NCBI GenBank assembly: GCA_035079385.1 | Contig: JAVHKY010000011.1 | Span: 11,302,001-11,366,000 of the forward strand | Direction of reading: 5' to 3' | Length of the DNA stretch: 64,000 bases | DNA from: Aspidiotus rigidus | Taxonomy: Eukaryota; Arthropoda; Insecta; Hemiptera; Diaspididae | Notes under the pieces: generated by a model | Told to the model about the DNA's origin: nothing | Databases searched by the model: none | The model's input: the letters and a program-made list of their open reading frames with translations, nothing else | Part shown: positions 1 to 10,640 of the stretch, piece by piece | Layout of the letters: each line of letters starts with the position of its first letter | Numbering within the stretch: the first letter of the stretch is position 1 | Program-made: the position numbers and the translations under genes

Positions 1-170
1 TGTATTCCTTCTCTTCCTTTATAATAAACTATGACGTCATCAGCTGGTGTTTCAATGATATTCTTTCCTGAATCGCTCTTCTCCTCCTCCTCGTTAATCA
101 GCTCTTGATGAACATGAGTTTTTGCTGACATAATGCCCAGTGGAGCGAGAAAACAGCGAACTTGAACCAT
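1..170 (-). CDS. Possible N-terminal exon of an unidentified gene, cut by the window edge
   Basis: Reading leftward, an open frame runs from ATG at 170-168 (or an in-frame ATG at 131-129) to the window edge without a stop. The upstream start adds a short hydrophobic stretch (VRCFLAPLGI). From the second Met the peptide is polar and acidic: it begins MSAKTHVHQELIN, contains a run of four Glu, and goes on to ETPADDVIVYYKGREG. The low-complexity acidic start looks more like real protein than most chance frames here, but only about 56 codons are visible and no family is recognised. It lies 1.3 kb downstream of the RING gene on the same strand. Confidence 0.3.
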   Translation of the reverse strand, partial: MVQVRCFLAPLGIMSAKTHVHQELINEEEEKSDSGKNIIETPADDVIVYYKGREGI

Positions 171-1220
171 CTTTCACGAAAAATATATTCCACCTAAGGA
201 GTGACTTCTTATCAGAAGTACCTGACTGTACGGATGAATATAAAAGATCTTAACGTAGAAGTTGGGACGAGTTTTTGCAATATGGTGCATACTGTCATTA
301 GATTCACTACTATTATGGAGTTGTTGTAGACTTTATCAACCCCATGACTCTTCACGATGACTGAGGTAACATCCTCCAATTTTGTCCAATGAGGTGTCTT
401 ACATAGATATCTCGAAGTTCGAAATTTAGAAAAGTTTTCAAGTCAGAACCATCCACCCCTTGTACCACAATTTACCCTTCCTACTTCCTATAAATTTCCC
501 CAAGATCGTTTCTTCAAAGCTTGAAGCTCGATATTTTTTCTAACCTTCCCCTCTATCCAATGCATCAGTAGTCGAAAATCCTCTAAATCTCTCTCCTTCA
601 AATATAGTGCTAGATGGTCGAAATTTTTCAAGCTACAATAGTAGGTCAGAACTTTCGCCTTCTCTCTTTTGATCACAAATCAAGATTTTCTCTTCCTTAC
701 GCAGTTGCAGATTTTCTGGTTTCACTTCGGCTAAAATTGAAGAAAATTTCAGAATTCTTCTCCACCTAAGTCTCTTTTATATCGCATTAATTTCAAGTTT
801 TTATTCCAGGAACGATAAATTACAAATGTTTCGATGTTGAAAACTATGAAAATATTCCCTCTGTGACGTACCTATTTTGTATTTTTTAAAACTTAACCAC
901 TTCTTTGGAGTTATCAATTATCAACATTGAAGAAGTTCACTACGTCAAATCCTTTCTGTAAATTGATCACTGTAGCTAGAAGAGTCAAGAAATCTAGAAA
1001 GAGACAAGGTTTAGTCTTCATTTCCACAAATTTTCAAACACGATAAACGATTCATAGGGTGGTAAAAAATTAGAAAAAGAAATAACTTGAGAAGACTCTC
1101 GCTTATCAACAATAGGATCCTTTTTTTCTTAAATACATAATGTCACACATCATTAATTCCAACTGAACTCAAAAAAAAAAAAACAGGGATACAATACATT
1201 CAATACAATTAAAAAAAAAA
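171..1220. other. Intergenic, AT-rich; degenerate dispersed-repeat copies at about 380-690
   Basis: No coding region is supported. Positions 380-690 contain weak copies of the approximately 45-bp dispersed repeat that is abundant elsewhere (agctcgatatttttt..., gtcgaaatttttcaagct). The short minus-strand open frame at 488-676 is a by-product of that repeat. The rest is A/T-rich single-copy-looking sequence with homopolymer A runs near 1170-1225. Confidence 0.4.
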
Positions 1221-1401
1221 TTGCACAAATCGTAAGGAAAAAATTAGTTATAAAATATTTGTAAAATGAATGACTTTTTTGTTTATTCGACAATTTCGGT
1301 TTACAAGTAAATTTTCAGAGTATTGCGAAATGTATTATTACAAATGGGACAACGATGAAAATTTTGTCGAAATTTGGATGAACATAATTCACATAAACAC
1401 A
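1221..1401 (-). pseudogene. Partial tandem duplicate of the 3' end of the RING gene
   Basis: Positions 1221-1401 repeat 1417-1593 with scattered substitutions. Read on the minus strand, 1301-1401 encodes the last part of the RING (CSSKFRQNF, RCPICNN, TLKIYL) and the same stop codon as the intact gene. The similarity ends inside the RING, so only the 3' end of the coding region plus about 80 bp of 3' flank was duplicated. It has no start and no first half of the RING, so it cannot make a RING protein. Substitutions between the copies often keep the amino acid (for example RCPICNN is kept). Confidence 0.85.
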
Positions 1402-1492
1402 ATTTAAAAAAATAATTTGCACAAATCGTAACGAAAAAATTAGTTATAAAATAAAATGATCACTTCTTTTTTGTCTGCTCGACAATCTCGGC

Positions 1493-2449
1493 TTACAAGT
1501 AAATTTTGAGAGTATCACGAAATACATTATTACAAATGGGACAACGACGAAAATTTTGTCGAAATTTGGAAGAACATGATTCACATAAACACAGATGACC
1601 ACAAGGAATACACGCGATTCGCGGTTCTTCTTCAAGACAGATGACGCAGTTTAACTGCTCCTTGTCCTGCTGAAAGCGCGCCTCCTCTTCGTTCTTGTTC
1701 AACGCGCAGCTTTTTTCACAAAGTATTGAAGTTCTGTTCAATCCTGCAGCAACTATAGAATTCGAGTTCGTTGTCCTTGTAGAAGTCAAAGTTACGGACA
1801 CATTATGCGTTACTGAAATTGACAGATTTCCAGCCGGCGAATAGATTTCTGTTCTTCGTCGATCAGGTCCTAATCTCGAGGGCGAAAAAGTAGCCGTCAC
1901 TCGGGGCGAAATATGAAGAGTAGTACGACTCGCGGCTGTTCTCGAAGACGAATTCCTCTGTTGTAAACTGGCTCTTCTCTCCTCAATTTCAGTTTTAAGT
2001 CTTTCGCTGTAAGTGACCGATGCGTTGCATAAAGCTCTGAGTGGCCACAAACGATCCAATTGGCACACGAAACAAATCCAATCGTTCAATTTCGTAGTTC
2101 GCGCGTGAGCTCGGATGCATTTTCGACAAAATTTTCGCGGACATTGTTTACAAGAAATCAAATCGTGGGGAAATTTGTCGTCTTGAACGCACCACTGACA
2201 AATCTTATTTTTGGTCTCGGGATTGGCAAAACGTATTCGATGGCTGCATGAGTTACACACGATTACACCGAGAGAAGTGTGGACGTTTCTGCGAGTGACT
2301 AGACGATGTTGAATATTTATATTACAAATAGTGCAATTCAAACGACGCGAAATAACACCTTCACGAGCCAAACTTCTTTCAAAATTTTGCCGATATGTGG
2401 CCTCATCTTCCGTCAATAATACTGAATTTACGCTGGATGCCGATGCCAT
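1493..2449 (-). CDS. ADD-type zinc finger plus RING finger protein (putative E3 ubiquitin ligase)
   Basis: Single-exon frame of 318 aa; the first true ATG is at 2449-2447 (MASASSVNS). Residues about 39-130 carry six CxxC pairs: C39/C42, C65/C68, C84/C87, C100/C103, C108/C111, C126/C129. The spacing and wording (CQWC, then CKQCPRKFCRKCI, then WICFVC, then a CN) resemble the ADD module of ATRX/DNMT3, a GATA-like finger followed by a PHD finger that reads the histone H3 tail. Residues 150-260 are polar, Ser/Thr/Arg-rich and probably disordered. Residues 268-306 form a C3HC4 RING of the IAP/MUL1 type (CVICLEEE, PCGHLCLCESC, CPIC), close to the C-terminus. RING domains of this sort recruit E2 enzymes. 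A chromatin-linked ubiquitin ligase is inference; the ADD call rests on motif spacing alone. There is no signal peptide or membrane segment. A truncated copy of its 3' end lies just downstream. Confidence 0.82.
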   Translation of the reverse strand: MASASSVNSVLLTEDEATYRQNFERSLAREGVISRRLNCTICNINIQHRLVTRRNVHTSLGVIVCNSCSHRIRFANPETKNKICQWCVQDDKFPHDLISCKQCPRKFCRKCIRAHARTTKLNDWICFVCQLDRLWPLRALCNASVTYSERLKTEIEERRASLQQRNSSSRTAASRTTLHISPRVTATFSPSRLGPDRRRTEIYSPAGNLSISVTHNVSVTLTSTRTTNSNSIVAAGLNRTSILCEKSCALNKNEEEARFQQDKEQLNCVICLEEEPRIACIPCGHLCLCESCSSKFRQNFRRCPICNNVFRDTLKIYL

Positions 2450-3814
2450 GCTAAGAAACACGAACTATGGTACGAACTGTAAACTATCTGAAAGGCAACT
2501 GAAACGGTCAGCAATTGTCACGAACTTTCCAGTCCTATTTCGATTAGATAGTGAATAATACTCTTTCGCACGTTTATTCAGGACTCAGAGAAGACGAATA
2601 GGATGAAGTAAGCTAGTAAGCTACGAAGATTTTTTTTTTTTTCTAACGTACACGTATTTCCCAGCTCTGTAAATGCTCAACAAACCCTGAAACATTAGTA
2701 TAAGTTGGAGGTATGGGGAGGGAAAAATAAACAGAAATGAGATTACGGTACTATAAGGTACACTCAGAATACAGTTCTAAAATAACGTATATATATTCAT
2801 CTCCTGCAAAGAAGAATGAAAATGGGTAAAATGGTCGATTCTAAACAATGAGACCATGAACTTTTTTCTTTGGAAAGATTTTGTTGGAGGGCATCCAAAA
2901 AGATGAAGTTTTCTATGATTTGTATTGATAGACCAGAAGCACAGAAATAACAAAAATTTTTTTGACTTTGATTTCGATGATTGATTGAGATCGATAATGG
3001 GTCAAATACTGATAGCTTGATGATCGGAGCTTGTCCGAATCCCCTCTTCTTATTTAAATTGAATTTCTTGCAACTCTCCTTACCTCTTCCTACATAAGGA
3101 GCAAGATGGACGAAATTCTCTCGCGTCCTATCCTCATAGCTATATCGATCGAAGGTCAACATTTTTTCAAGTGTCCATTGTCATCATGTCTATTGCTCGA
3201 AGATTGATTCATCTTCAAGCCTCTAAGATGGGCGAAATTTTTTGAAATCTTACTTCTGATACAATGAAGCTCTATGATTGGAATTTCCCCAAAATTCCTT
3301 TGCTCTTAATCATAACCCAGAAGGTAAAATTTTACCGGAGAACCTATTCCATATTTCCTTTTTTTTTTTTTGAAAAAAAATTTGACCTCCTGCTACTGAT
3401 CTACTTAAAGAAAGTAAAAAATTCGCCATTGTAACACTTAAAGAAAGAAATTTGGTTCGTGCAAGGATATTAAGATGATAGAGAAACACTTAGGCTTTGC
3501 CCGCACTCCTTAAAAAGACAAACAATTTTATTCCGACGTTTCGGTTGTTATCAAGAGAGTACAAAAGAAAACTCAATCTAGTTGAGCGCTGGAGAAGAAT
3601 TGTAATTTTTCCTCTTTTTTCCTCCCTTTTTCCTGCTTTTTTTGGTTTCGGAAATGAGATTCGAAAAAAATTCCCAGGAAATGTCAACCACCTGAGAAGT
3701 TGGACTCGAAAAAATGTTGAATATCGAGGTATATCGTATAAGATGAGAGGGAATGAATAACAAATTCGACTTTGGGCAACTCAAATTTTGGATTCCATTT
3801 TCGATATCGTAACC
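2450..3814. other. Intergenic; degenerate dispersed-repeat copies at about 2780-3330
   Basis: No gene is supported. 2780-3330 holds diverged monomers of the 45-bp family (for example gatcgaaggtcaacatttttt near 3150). A small unique stretch at 3490-3806 precedes the hAT-like insertion. Poly-T/A runs lie at 2632-2641 and 3358-3380. Confidence 0.4.
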
Positions 3815-5352
3815 CAGAGTTTCTCAACCTTTCTTATATCGCGGCACATTTTTCCATGAGACGATATTCCTGCGGCACAGCATTTTTAGAACTTCAAATT
3901 GTAGCGAAAATTTTTGTGCGTTTTGACATTTGCATGTCTCTACAGATTTCCTCCTCCTAATTTCAGAATTTGTGGCCTACAAGATGGCTATATGAGGCTT
4001 CACCCTTCTTTCTCTATACTACAGTTCTGCGGGAAACAAGAGATCTTCCACCAAGAATAAAAAAATTTTGCCATCAATGTACACAAAAGTGTCTGCATGT
4101 TTCCTGCATTTACTGGAAACCCTCTGGGCTCTTCTAATTTCGAAATTTATCAGGAAACATGAAATAAAATCTGTATTTTTAGCCAAGTCGCAGAAATTTC
4201 TTGATTGTTATGACAGTGAGTGCAGGTTTGCACTCAAGTTTAAGTAATTATAACTGGAACTGACGGCATTCAAAAATTGGAACACATCGGTCCGATAGTG
4301 CTTATGATTACTTTTTCGAGTAATTTCATTAATAAATAATTTAAATTAAAAAAAAATTATTTAAATAAAATTTTAATAATAAATTAATATGAAAAAAATG
4401 AATAATCAATATTTTGATCATAATAAAAGTTGAAAATAATTATTATTAAATAAATTATAAATTTAATTTATATCAATTAAATTGAATACAAAATATACAA
4501 TTAATTTTATTTATTTCAATTTTATTTATGTTTTATTTTTTAATAAAAAATTTTATTTAATTATACTTGAATTGAATTTTTTTTATATTATCATATTATT
4601 ATCAGAATTTTCTTATTCTATAATATTTATTGTTGATAAATTATTTCAAAATAGAATAAAATCAGAGAAAATGATATATTGTCGGAGTATTCCATTTAAA
4701 TTAAGATGTAATTCATTCATGAACATTACCATCAATAAATATTAAGATAGATTGTATCCCTAATCAATTAAATAGAATTATAGATTGAATTCTATAAATT
4801 ATTTTAATATAATTCTATTAATTCAACATCGAGGTAACAAATTAAAAATATTTTATTTAATCATCCTGTTATCTTCAAGGATGTAATTATTTTACGTTGA
4901 ACAGTCAAGGTGGTAATTTTACGGCACTTTTTTACGAATAACAAGTAAGAAATGATTTTGTATACCGTATATAAAAACACTTTTTATATACGGTATGCAA
5001 AATCATTTTAATTTGTTTATTTATATAATCATTAATATAATTATTTAAATTTATTTTCTTATTTAAATTAATAAATTGAATCTCAAAAATTTACTTTGCC
5101 CTAAGAATTGAAATTACTTGTATTTTATAAAATTTTTAAATTCGAAATTAAAAATTATATTTATTTATATTAATAAAATATTTTTTATTTATTTAGTTGA
5201 ATAATATCATTAATTTGTCAAATTATGAGAAAAAAATGGCAATTATTTTTTTAGTTCATGTTAATTTATGTTTTTGATAAAACTTTTGCGGCACACCTGA
5301 GGCGGGCTTGCGGCACAGTGATGTACCGCGGCACACCGGTTGAGAAACACTG
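3815..5352. mobile_element. Non-autonomous hAT-like DNA transposon with perfect 8-bp target duplication
   Basis: The left end reads cagagtttctcaacc and the right end ggttgagaaacactg, i.e. terminal inverted repeats that start CAG and match at 14 of 15 positions. A GCGGCACA motif lies just inside both ends. The element is flanked by the 8-bp direct repeat tcgtaacc at 3807-3814 and 5353-5360. CAG ends and 8-bp duplications are the signature of the hAT superfamily. The 1.5-kb interior is extremely AT-rich and has no transposase, so movement would need a transposase from elsewhere. Confidence 0.93.
4951..5007. repeat. 27-bp hairpin inside the hAT-like element
   Basis: Arms 4951-4977 and 4981-5007 (aatgattttgtataccg... 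and its complement) match at 26 of 27 bases around a 3-base loop. A third copy of one arm, with the same flanking gtttattt, lies at about 39614-39660, so this is a shared repeat rather than a chance fold. Confidence 0.85.
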
Positions 5353-5559
5353 TCGTAACCAAATTCGTATTACGAATTCTTTTTTCAGTTTCTTCTTTAG
5401 AGGAAGGTTTTGATTATCCAGTTACATTTATTAAGGGGGGAAGGAGAATTTGAAAGTACTCTGCCAGTTTTCTAGAATTTCCTGGAACCTGTTTTATGAC
5501 AGAGGGGATGGGTGTAAATAGAAAAAAATGGCCGGGTGCCGTCCGCAGAAACGCTGTAT

Positions 5560-6870
5560 TTCATAAAATTTCGACCCCCGAGTTATAATTGGTAGGAGGG
5601 CTATTTGAAAAAATTTCCACTTTCAAGTTATACATGACAGTGGGGAATTTGGAAAAATTTAGACTTTCCCCCTATCTACGATTAGAAAGAGACTTGAAAA
5701 AATTGTGAATATCGAACTACATCTGATGGGAAAGGGCGTGGAAAAATTTCGACTTTCAAGCTGTATCTGATGGAGGCGAAGTTGGAAAAGTCTTGACTTT
5801 TGAGCTATATGTATAGGGGAAAGGACTTGAAATCAGTACCCAAGAACCGGGACAAACGAGCGGAGTGAGTGAGCCCCTCGTAGGCTAGCTAGGCCATGAT
5901 TTCATCACAAAGCAGGCGTGGTATTAAAAGATAAATGAGGTCACTTGCGGACATGAAACATGATCTTTAAGTATTAAAAAAAAAAAAAAAAAAACGCTGA
6001 GAGACCACTTGGCCTGACAGGCAGAACGACGATGAAATCATGAGAATCTAAAAATTCCAAAGCCTGAAATTTCCAAGAGGAGAGGGTCAGAGTAACCTGA
6101 AAGAATTTTGGGATATTAAACTTTTTTGGAGGGAAAAAATTTTAGTCTCGTAAGCCTGCGTCGGTTGGTTCAATATCCCCAAGAAACTCGCAGCCTACAT
6201 CATTAGCTGCTCGAAGTTGCCTTCATCAACTGTGTTGACCGAGGCAAACAAGAACCTGTTTTATGGGGGTCTCTTTATCTATACTTTTTCTAAAAATAAC
6301 GATTGAATTTTGAAAATTTTCCCAAATCCTTTTTCCACCATTTGTAGCTTAAAGTCGAAATATTTTCCCAAGTTCGCTCATCAGATATAGTTCGATACTT
6401 AAATTTTTTCAAGTTCCGTTCCTATCATAGATACCGGTAGATTGAAAATCGAAATTTTCGCAAGTCCCTTTCTCATCATAGATAGGTGGAAAGTCAACAT
6501 TTTTCCTAGTTTGTCCATCAAAAATTTTTTCAAGTCCTTTTCCTATCAGAATAATATTGGAAGTCGTAATTTTCCCAAGTCCTTCTCCCACCATGAAGAG
6601 CTGGAAAGTCAAAAGTTTTCCAAGTTCGCCCATTAGATACCTATAATACTTGAAATTTTTCAAGTCCCTTTCCCATTATAGACAGCTTGAAAGTAGAAAT
6701 TTTCCAAAGTCCCTTTCCCACCATAGATTGCTGGAAAGTCAAAATTTTGTCGAGTTTGCCCATCAGATATACTCCGATACTTGAAATTTTTCCTATCATA
6801 GATAGATTAGAAGTCGAAATTTTCTCAAGTTTCTCTTTCACCATAAATCCAGACTCAGACTCCCTCTTTC
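5560..6870. repeat. Diverged 45-bp-family repeats in both orientations
   Basis: 5610-5830 contains the unit reversed (aaaatttcgactttcaagct, then tatctgatggg). 6290-6870 contains it forward (cctatcatagatag, then gaaagtcgaaatttt, then ccaagtcc), with about a dozen monomers of 40-70 bp. The approximately 85-aa open frames on both strands at 6409-6928 arise from the repeat and are not genes. A 20-base A run lies at about 5974-5993. 5860-6260 is composite: gagcggagtgagtgagcccc, a tag also seen near 40190 and 53580, begins it. Confidence 0.75.
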
Positions 6871-7284
6871 TCTGTGACTCTCGATCAGCAATTAATTTTA
6901 ATTCCATCGAGTATTCGAAGAAGATCACTCAAAACTGACTCCAGATTTTCTTCATTACTTTTTCTGCGTTTACTGCATCAGTTTCTGTCTCCGTAAAGTA
7001 GCAAAAGTGCTGTCCTAGCTCTATTTTTGGGAGAAAGAGCGATGCACCACCTATTAGTGATCACGTTTGCACTATTCAATGCTTTTGGGGTTTAGCTTTC
7101 AAGACCGGTGTTTCAGCTTTTGAAATAAGTTTTTAGGTAGAGTTATACATATAAATGAAATCTTCACTCCAGACACCGCACTATCTTTCCTTTTCTATCT
7201 CCTGTTGACTACTTGAATATTGATTTTTTCTCAATTTTCAGACTCCTGGGCCTTTTCATCGAAGAAGTAATCGCTTCAGAAAAA

Positions 7285-9041
7285 ATGTCAATTATGAAAT
7301 TTGCAACGCTCAAGAGGCATTGCTCTAGCGCATACAGACTAAAATTGCTTCGATTCTTTTTCTACATTACTGGTGGAATTTACAAAGCAACCGAGGTACC
7401 CAAGACGGTTAAAATTTTATGGATATGCTGTTGCTTTGTGACTCTAACGTTGATAATTATAGTCGGCGCTCTCGGATATTTGGTCACAGCTGAAAAAATT
7501 GATATCCTCGCTATCTACGCGCTTCTTTGGAGTGTGGACTGCGCTATCAACATTATAATCATTGTGCCCGCGATCACGTATCGCTATCACCGAAAGTTTG
7601 AAAAGCTCATCAATTTTATTGAAAAGTGTTCAACATCGTATCCGTCATCCTCCATTTTATTTGATGATTCTTCCACGATGAACAATTATATTTACCTCGA
7701 AAAATGCAATACCCTTTCAGAGGCCTTATTTTGGCTGACCACCGAGCTCAGCGCTGCTCTTGTTTTCTCCATGATCGGTTTCATAGATATGATGTATATG
7801 TGCAGTAATGAAAATTCATTTCGTGATATACATCATCATTTAATAGGATATCCTTACATGCATCGTGTATCGTCTATGCGTACAGCGTTGCTTATTTACA
7901 CAGTGGAGTTTGTCATGTGGATGTCTGGTATATCTGTAGCTGTTTGTCATATTAATCTTCTGATGATAATCGCCAACGAACTGAACAATATCACTGTAGA
8001 GTACTGTCAAAGAATACAAAATCTGATTGTATTTATCAATGAACTGACCCAACCGTCGTTATTTCAACAGAAGTTAATCAACCTGATCAAACAACATCAA
8101 TATTTGGTGAAGTAAGTCGATAATATATCTTAAGCACCCCTAACTTTAATAGTAAGTCAACCTATTTTCAGGATTGTTGAAACAATACGTCCCTACATGG
8201 AAATTTTTAGCACACTGACCCAGATTACCAATGTTGCCGGACTCTTATGCGTCATTTACGTAATTTTATTGGTGAGTTTGGAAAAATCGTTTTTGAACAA
8301 TTTTGGAAGAGCATTCGATACAAAATGAGAATTTTACAGACTGACTTCGAAGTTGTTCTGAGACTGAAGCAAATGATATTGGCTGTTGCGTTTTGTATTT
8401 ATTTTTATCCTCAGTGCGAATTTGGAAACAAAATCAATACTATGGTAAGATTTTGGATTTGCTTGCTCCAGGCACTACCTACACCAGGCCTGTAACCGAA
8501 GTCTATAGGGGCTGAGTATAGTAATAGGATTGAGGGATCGTGACACATCTAGTGAGTTTAGGGAGATGATAAGAGCGGACGTTCGCAAGAATCATATTAT
8601 AGATGAGGATAGAAGGGGAAATATGACGAAAAAAGTGATGAATTTTCTGACGTAGCTAAAAATATAAAGATCATGTTTCCTATCTCTTCTATTTTATCAG
8701 TCATCTTGAAATATTTTAGTCTAGGCTTCTACTAGGTCAAGTGCTCGTGAGATATTCCTCGTTCACCCGCTTTCTTGGGCTCGTACAAATCTCGTATGAG
8801 AAATATTTTGATCTATCAGCTTATGTCGCTCCTGTCAATCGCCCTTTTTATTGGTGTTGTACACAAGAGCTATCAGTTCACTTGGTCCACTCGTTCGCCC
8901 TCTGTCTTGGTTTAACATAAGTCTGATATAAAATAATTTAGTGTTCTTCTTCCCTCTTCCCTTTTCCCTCTTCCTCCTTTCTCCTTTCTCCTTTCTCCTT
9001 TCTCCTTTCTCCTTTCTCCTTTCTCCTTTCTCCTTTCTCCT

Positions 9042-9089
<48 letters not shown>

Positions 9090-9104
9090 ATTCTCCTTTC
9101 TCCT

Positions 9105-9144
<40 letters not shown>

Positions 9145-9885
9145 ATTTCTCCATTCTCATTTCTCCTTTCTCCTTTCTCCTTCCTCCTCCTTCTTGTCAG
9201 AAAGGACAAAGGGGTGGTACTCGCAGAATTCTCAAACACCACTCTGGTATAAAAATTTGTCTTGAAAAATTTTTCAAGTCCATTATTTGGGGGAGGGGGG
9301 GGGTGGTACTAGCAATTTTCCAATAGTGTATGGGGTGTCAGAAAAGACATGAAACATGTCAAAAATCCCCTGGCCTGAGTGGGAATCGAATCTGCGACCT
9401 CTCGTTTTCATGACAAGTGCGATATCCCCTACGCTACCAGGCCAGGCTCTAAGATTAGATCGTCATATTTTGCCTTCTGATGGAAGTTCCACTTGTGAAT
9501 GAAGGGGTCCGAAGTTGCCAATGCACATTAAAGCCTATAGGAAAGCACCGCGAATCCCTGCTAGTGGGGCTCAGCCGTCTGGGCTCCCATGGTTACAGGC
9601 CTGACCTACATTTTTTCTAGTTTATTACTATGTTTTGAAGTTGAACTCATTTTGCACATTTAGAATGAAGCGATTCACAAACAGGTCTACAATCTACCGT
9701 GGTACAATTTACCACCCAAACAACGCACGTTGGTGTTCATATTCTTGTCTCAAGTTCAACGTCCTATTGAATTTAAAGCTTTTATAGTGTATCCAGTGAA
9801 CCGTGAAACGTTTCCAAGTGTTTTACGGAAAACTTATTCTCTTCTGAACGTTCTTCGTTATACAAATCGATTTGAAAATTCATGA
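7285..9885 (+). CDS. Insect odorant receptor (7tm_6 family), four coding exons
   Basis: Coding exons are 7285-8111, 8172-8271, 8340-8444 and 9664-9885, all with GT...AG junctions (donors GTAAGT, GTGAGT, GTAAGA; acceptors TTTTCAG, TTTACAG, ATTTAG) and compatible phases. They give about 417 aa, a normal length for the family. The start is the first ATG (MSIMKFATLKRH); a TTTTCAG acceptor at 7242 suggests an upstream non-coding exon. Several hydrophobic helices are visible from LWICCCFVTLTLIII onward. The C-terminus has the family pattern: YNLPWYNLPPKQR, FLSQVQRP, then PVNRETFPSVLRKTYSLLNVLR and a short tail. Insect odorant receptors are ligand-gated cation channel subunits that pair with Orco in olfactory neuron membranes; the ligand cannot be inferred. 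The frame is open in all exons. The last intron is enlarged to 1.2 kb by a hAT-like insertion. Confidence 0.93.
8950..9190. repeat. 7-bp minisatellite (TCTCCTT / TCTCCTG)
   Basis: About 34 tandem 7-mers: a first block of tctcctt, then tctcctg, then a mixed block with tctccat and tctcatt. It is strictly pyrimidine-rich on the plus strand. The open frames on both strands (100-135 aa of repeated FLLSP or ERRKE) result from the period and are not supported as genes. Confidence 0.95.
9372..9443 (-). repeat. tRNA-derived (SINE-like) sequence
   Basis: Read on the minus strand, 72 nt begin ggcctgg and end tcaggcc, forming a 7-bp acceptor-like stem. A tagcgtagggg stretch resembles a polymerase III A box, and agattcgattcc resembles a B box. 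A D-like stem (gcg/cgc) and an anticodon-like stem (cttgt/acgag) with a 7-base loop can be drawn. The T stem does not pair well and position 33 is not U, so it is not a functional tRNA; a tRNA pseudogene or SINE head is more likely. Confidence 0.6.
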
Positions 9886-10640
9886 GAAATTTTGTGACTC
9901 TTCATCTCAGGAGTCTTAGAAAAATCGGTAAGTGAATGTATTTGGACTTAGCAGCGCTATTATCGCCTACGTAGAAACTTTTCGCTCGTTGAATGATGTA
10001 TGGCCGCAAAATTAGCTCTTAATCATGCTATAATAAATTCTTTTTATATGAATAAAATATAGAATTTTTGTACAAAAGTAAGGAGACAAATTCTATCAAT
10101 CTCATGATGGCTCACGATACAGAAAAGAAAAACGAGGAGGGCGCACCAATACGGAGTTCAAATAAGCCTGGAGGAGGAAATTTTGGCATAGAATTTATTT
10201 AGAAACTACAATCAACACTTTTGGCAACAATTCATGATTATTATGAAGAGCAATTTTGAAAAATGTTTCCAACCTAATTCTATCTCAATAACGTCAACTC
10301 AAACCCAAATCTTATTCTATCTCAATAGTTTTGTTTTGTTTTGTATGTTTTTCTCTTCTGTTGTACGACCTCAAGTTTCTCTAGTTCAACGAATCCTCCA
10401 AAACCACCTGTCATTAGAAATCTTTTCTATCCTTCAGTAATAAGACACTAAGGAAGGGAGTTTTAATGGACAGCCATGTTGTCTAGAATCAAGTCTCCAG
10501 CTCGTGGCTGCACTGGCATTCGGGCATTCTAGTTCCGCGTTCTTGGCGTAGAATAATGCTAACCAGGATTGCAAAAAATTGGGTCTTTTTTAAAAAGAAA
10601 AAAAAAAGAAACTTTTTCTTAAGTTCTGAATTTTTTTTTT
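9886..10640. other. Downstream flank of the odorant receptor; no gene seen
   Basis: Presumed 3' UTR and intergenic sequence. An aataaa-type signal occurs at about 10053 (tgaataaaatat). No further exon or repeat is recognised. Confidence 0.35.

Larger units (their letters stand above)
8485..9603. mobile_element. Non-autonomous hAT-like element inserted in the odorant receptor's last intron
   Basis: Perfect 13-bp terminal inverted repeats, caggcctgtaacc at 8485-8497 and ggttacaggcctg at 9591-9603. Flanking direct repeats acctacac (8477-8484) and acctacat (9604-9611) match at 7 of 8 bases. CAG ends and an 8-bp duplication point to hAT. The 1.1-kb interior has no transposase; it contains a 7-bp minisatellite and a tRNA-like sequence. 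Confidence 0.85.

Noticed and set aside
8835..9252. Open frames on both strands (about 103-135 aa) over the TCTCCTT minisatellite
   Set aside because: A 7-mer without stops keeps all frames open; both strands are open at once and the region is inside a transposon.
9372..9443. Functional tRNA gene
   Set aside because: The T stem does not pair, U33 is missing and it lies in a transposon with a satellite; kept only as a tRNA-derived sequence.
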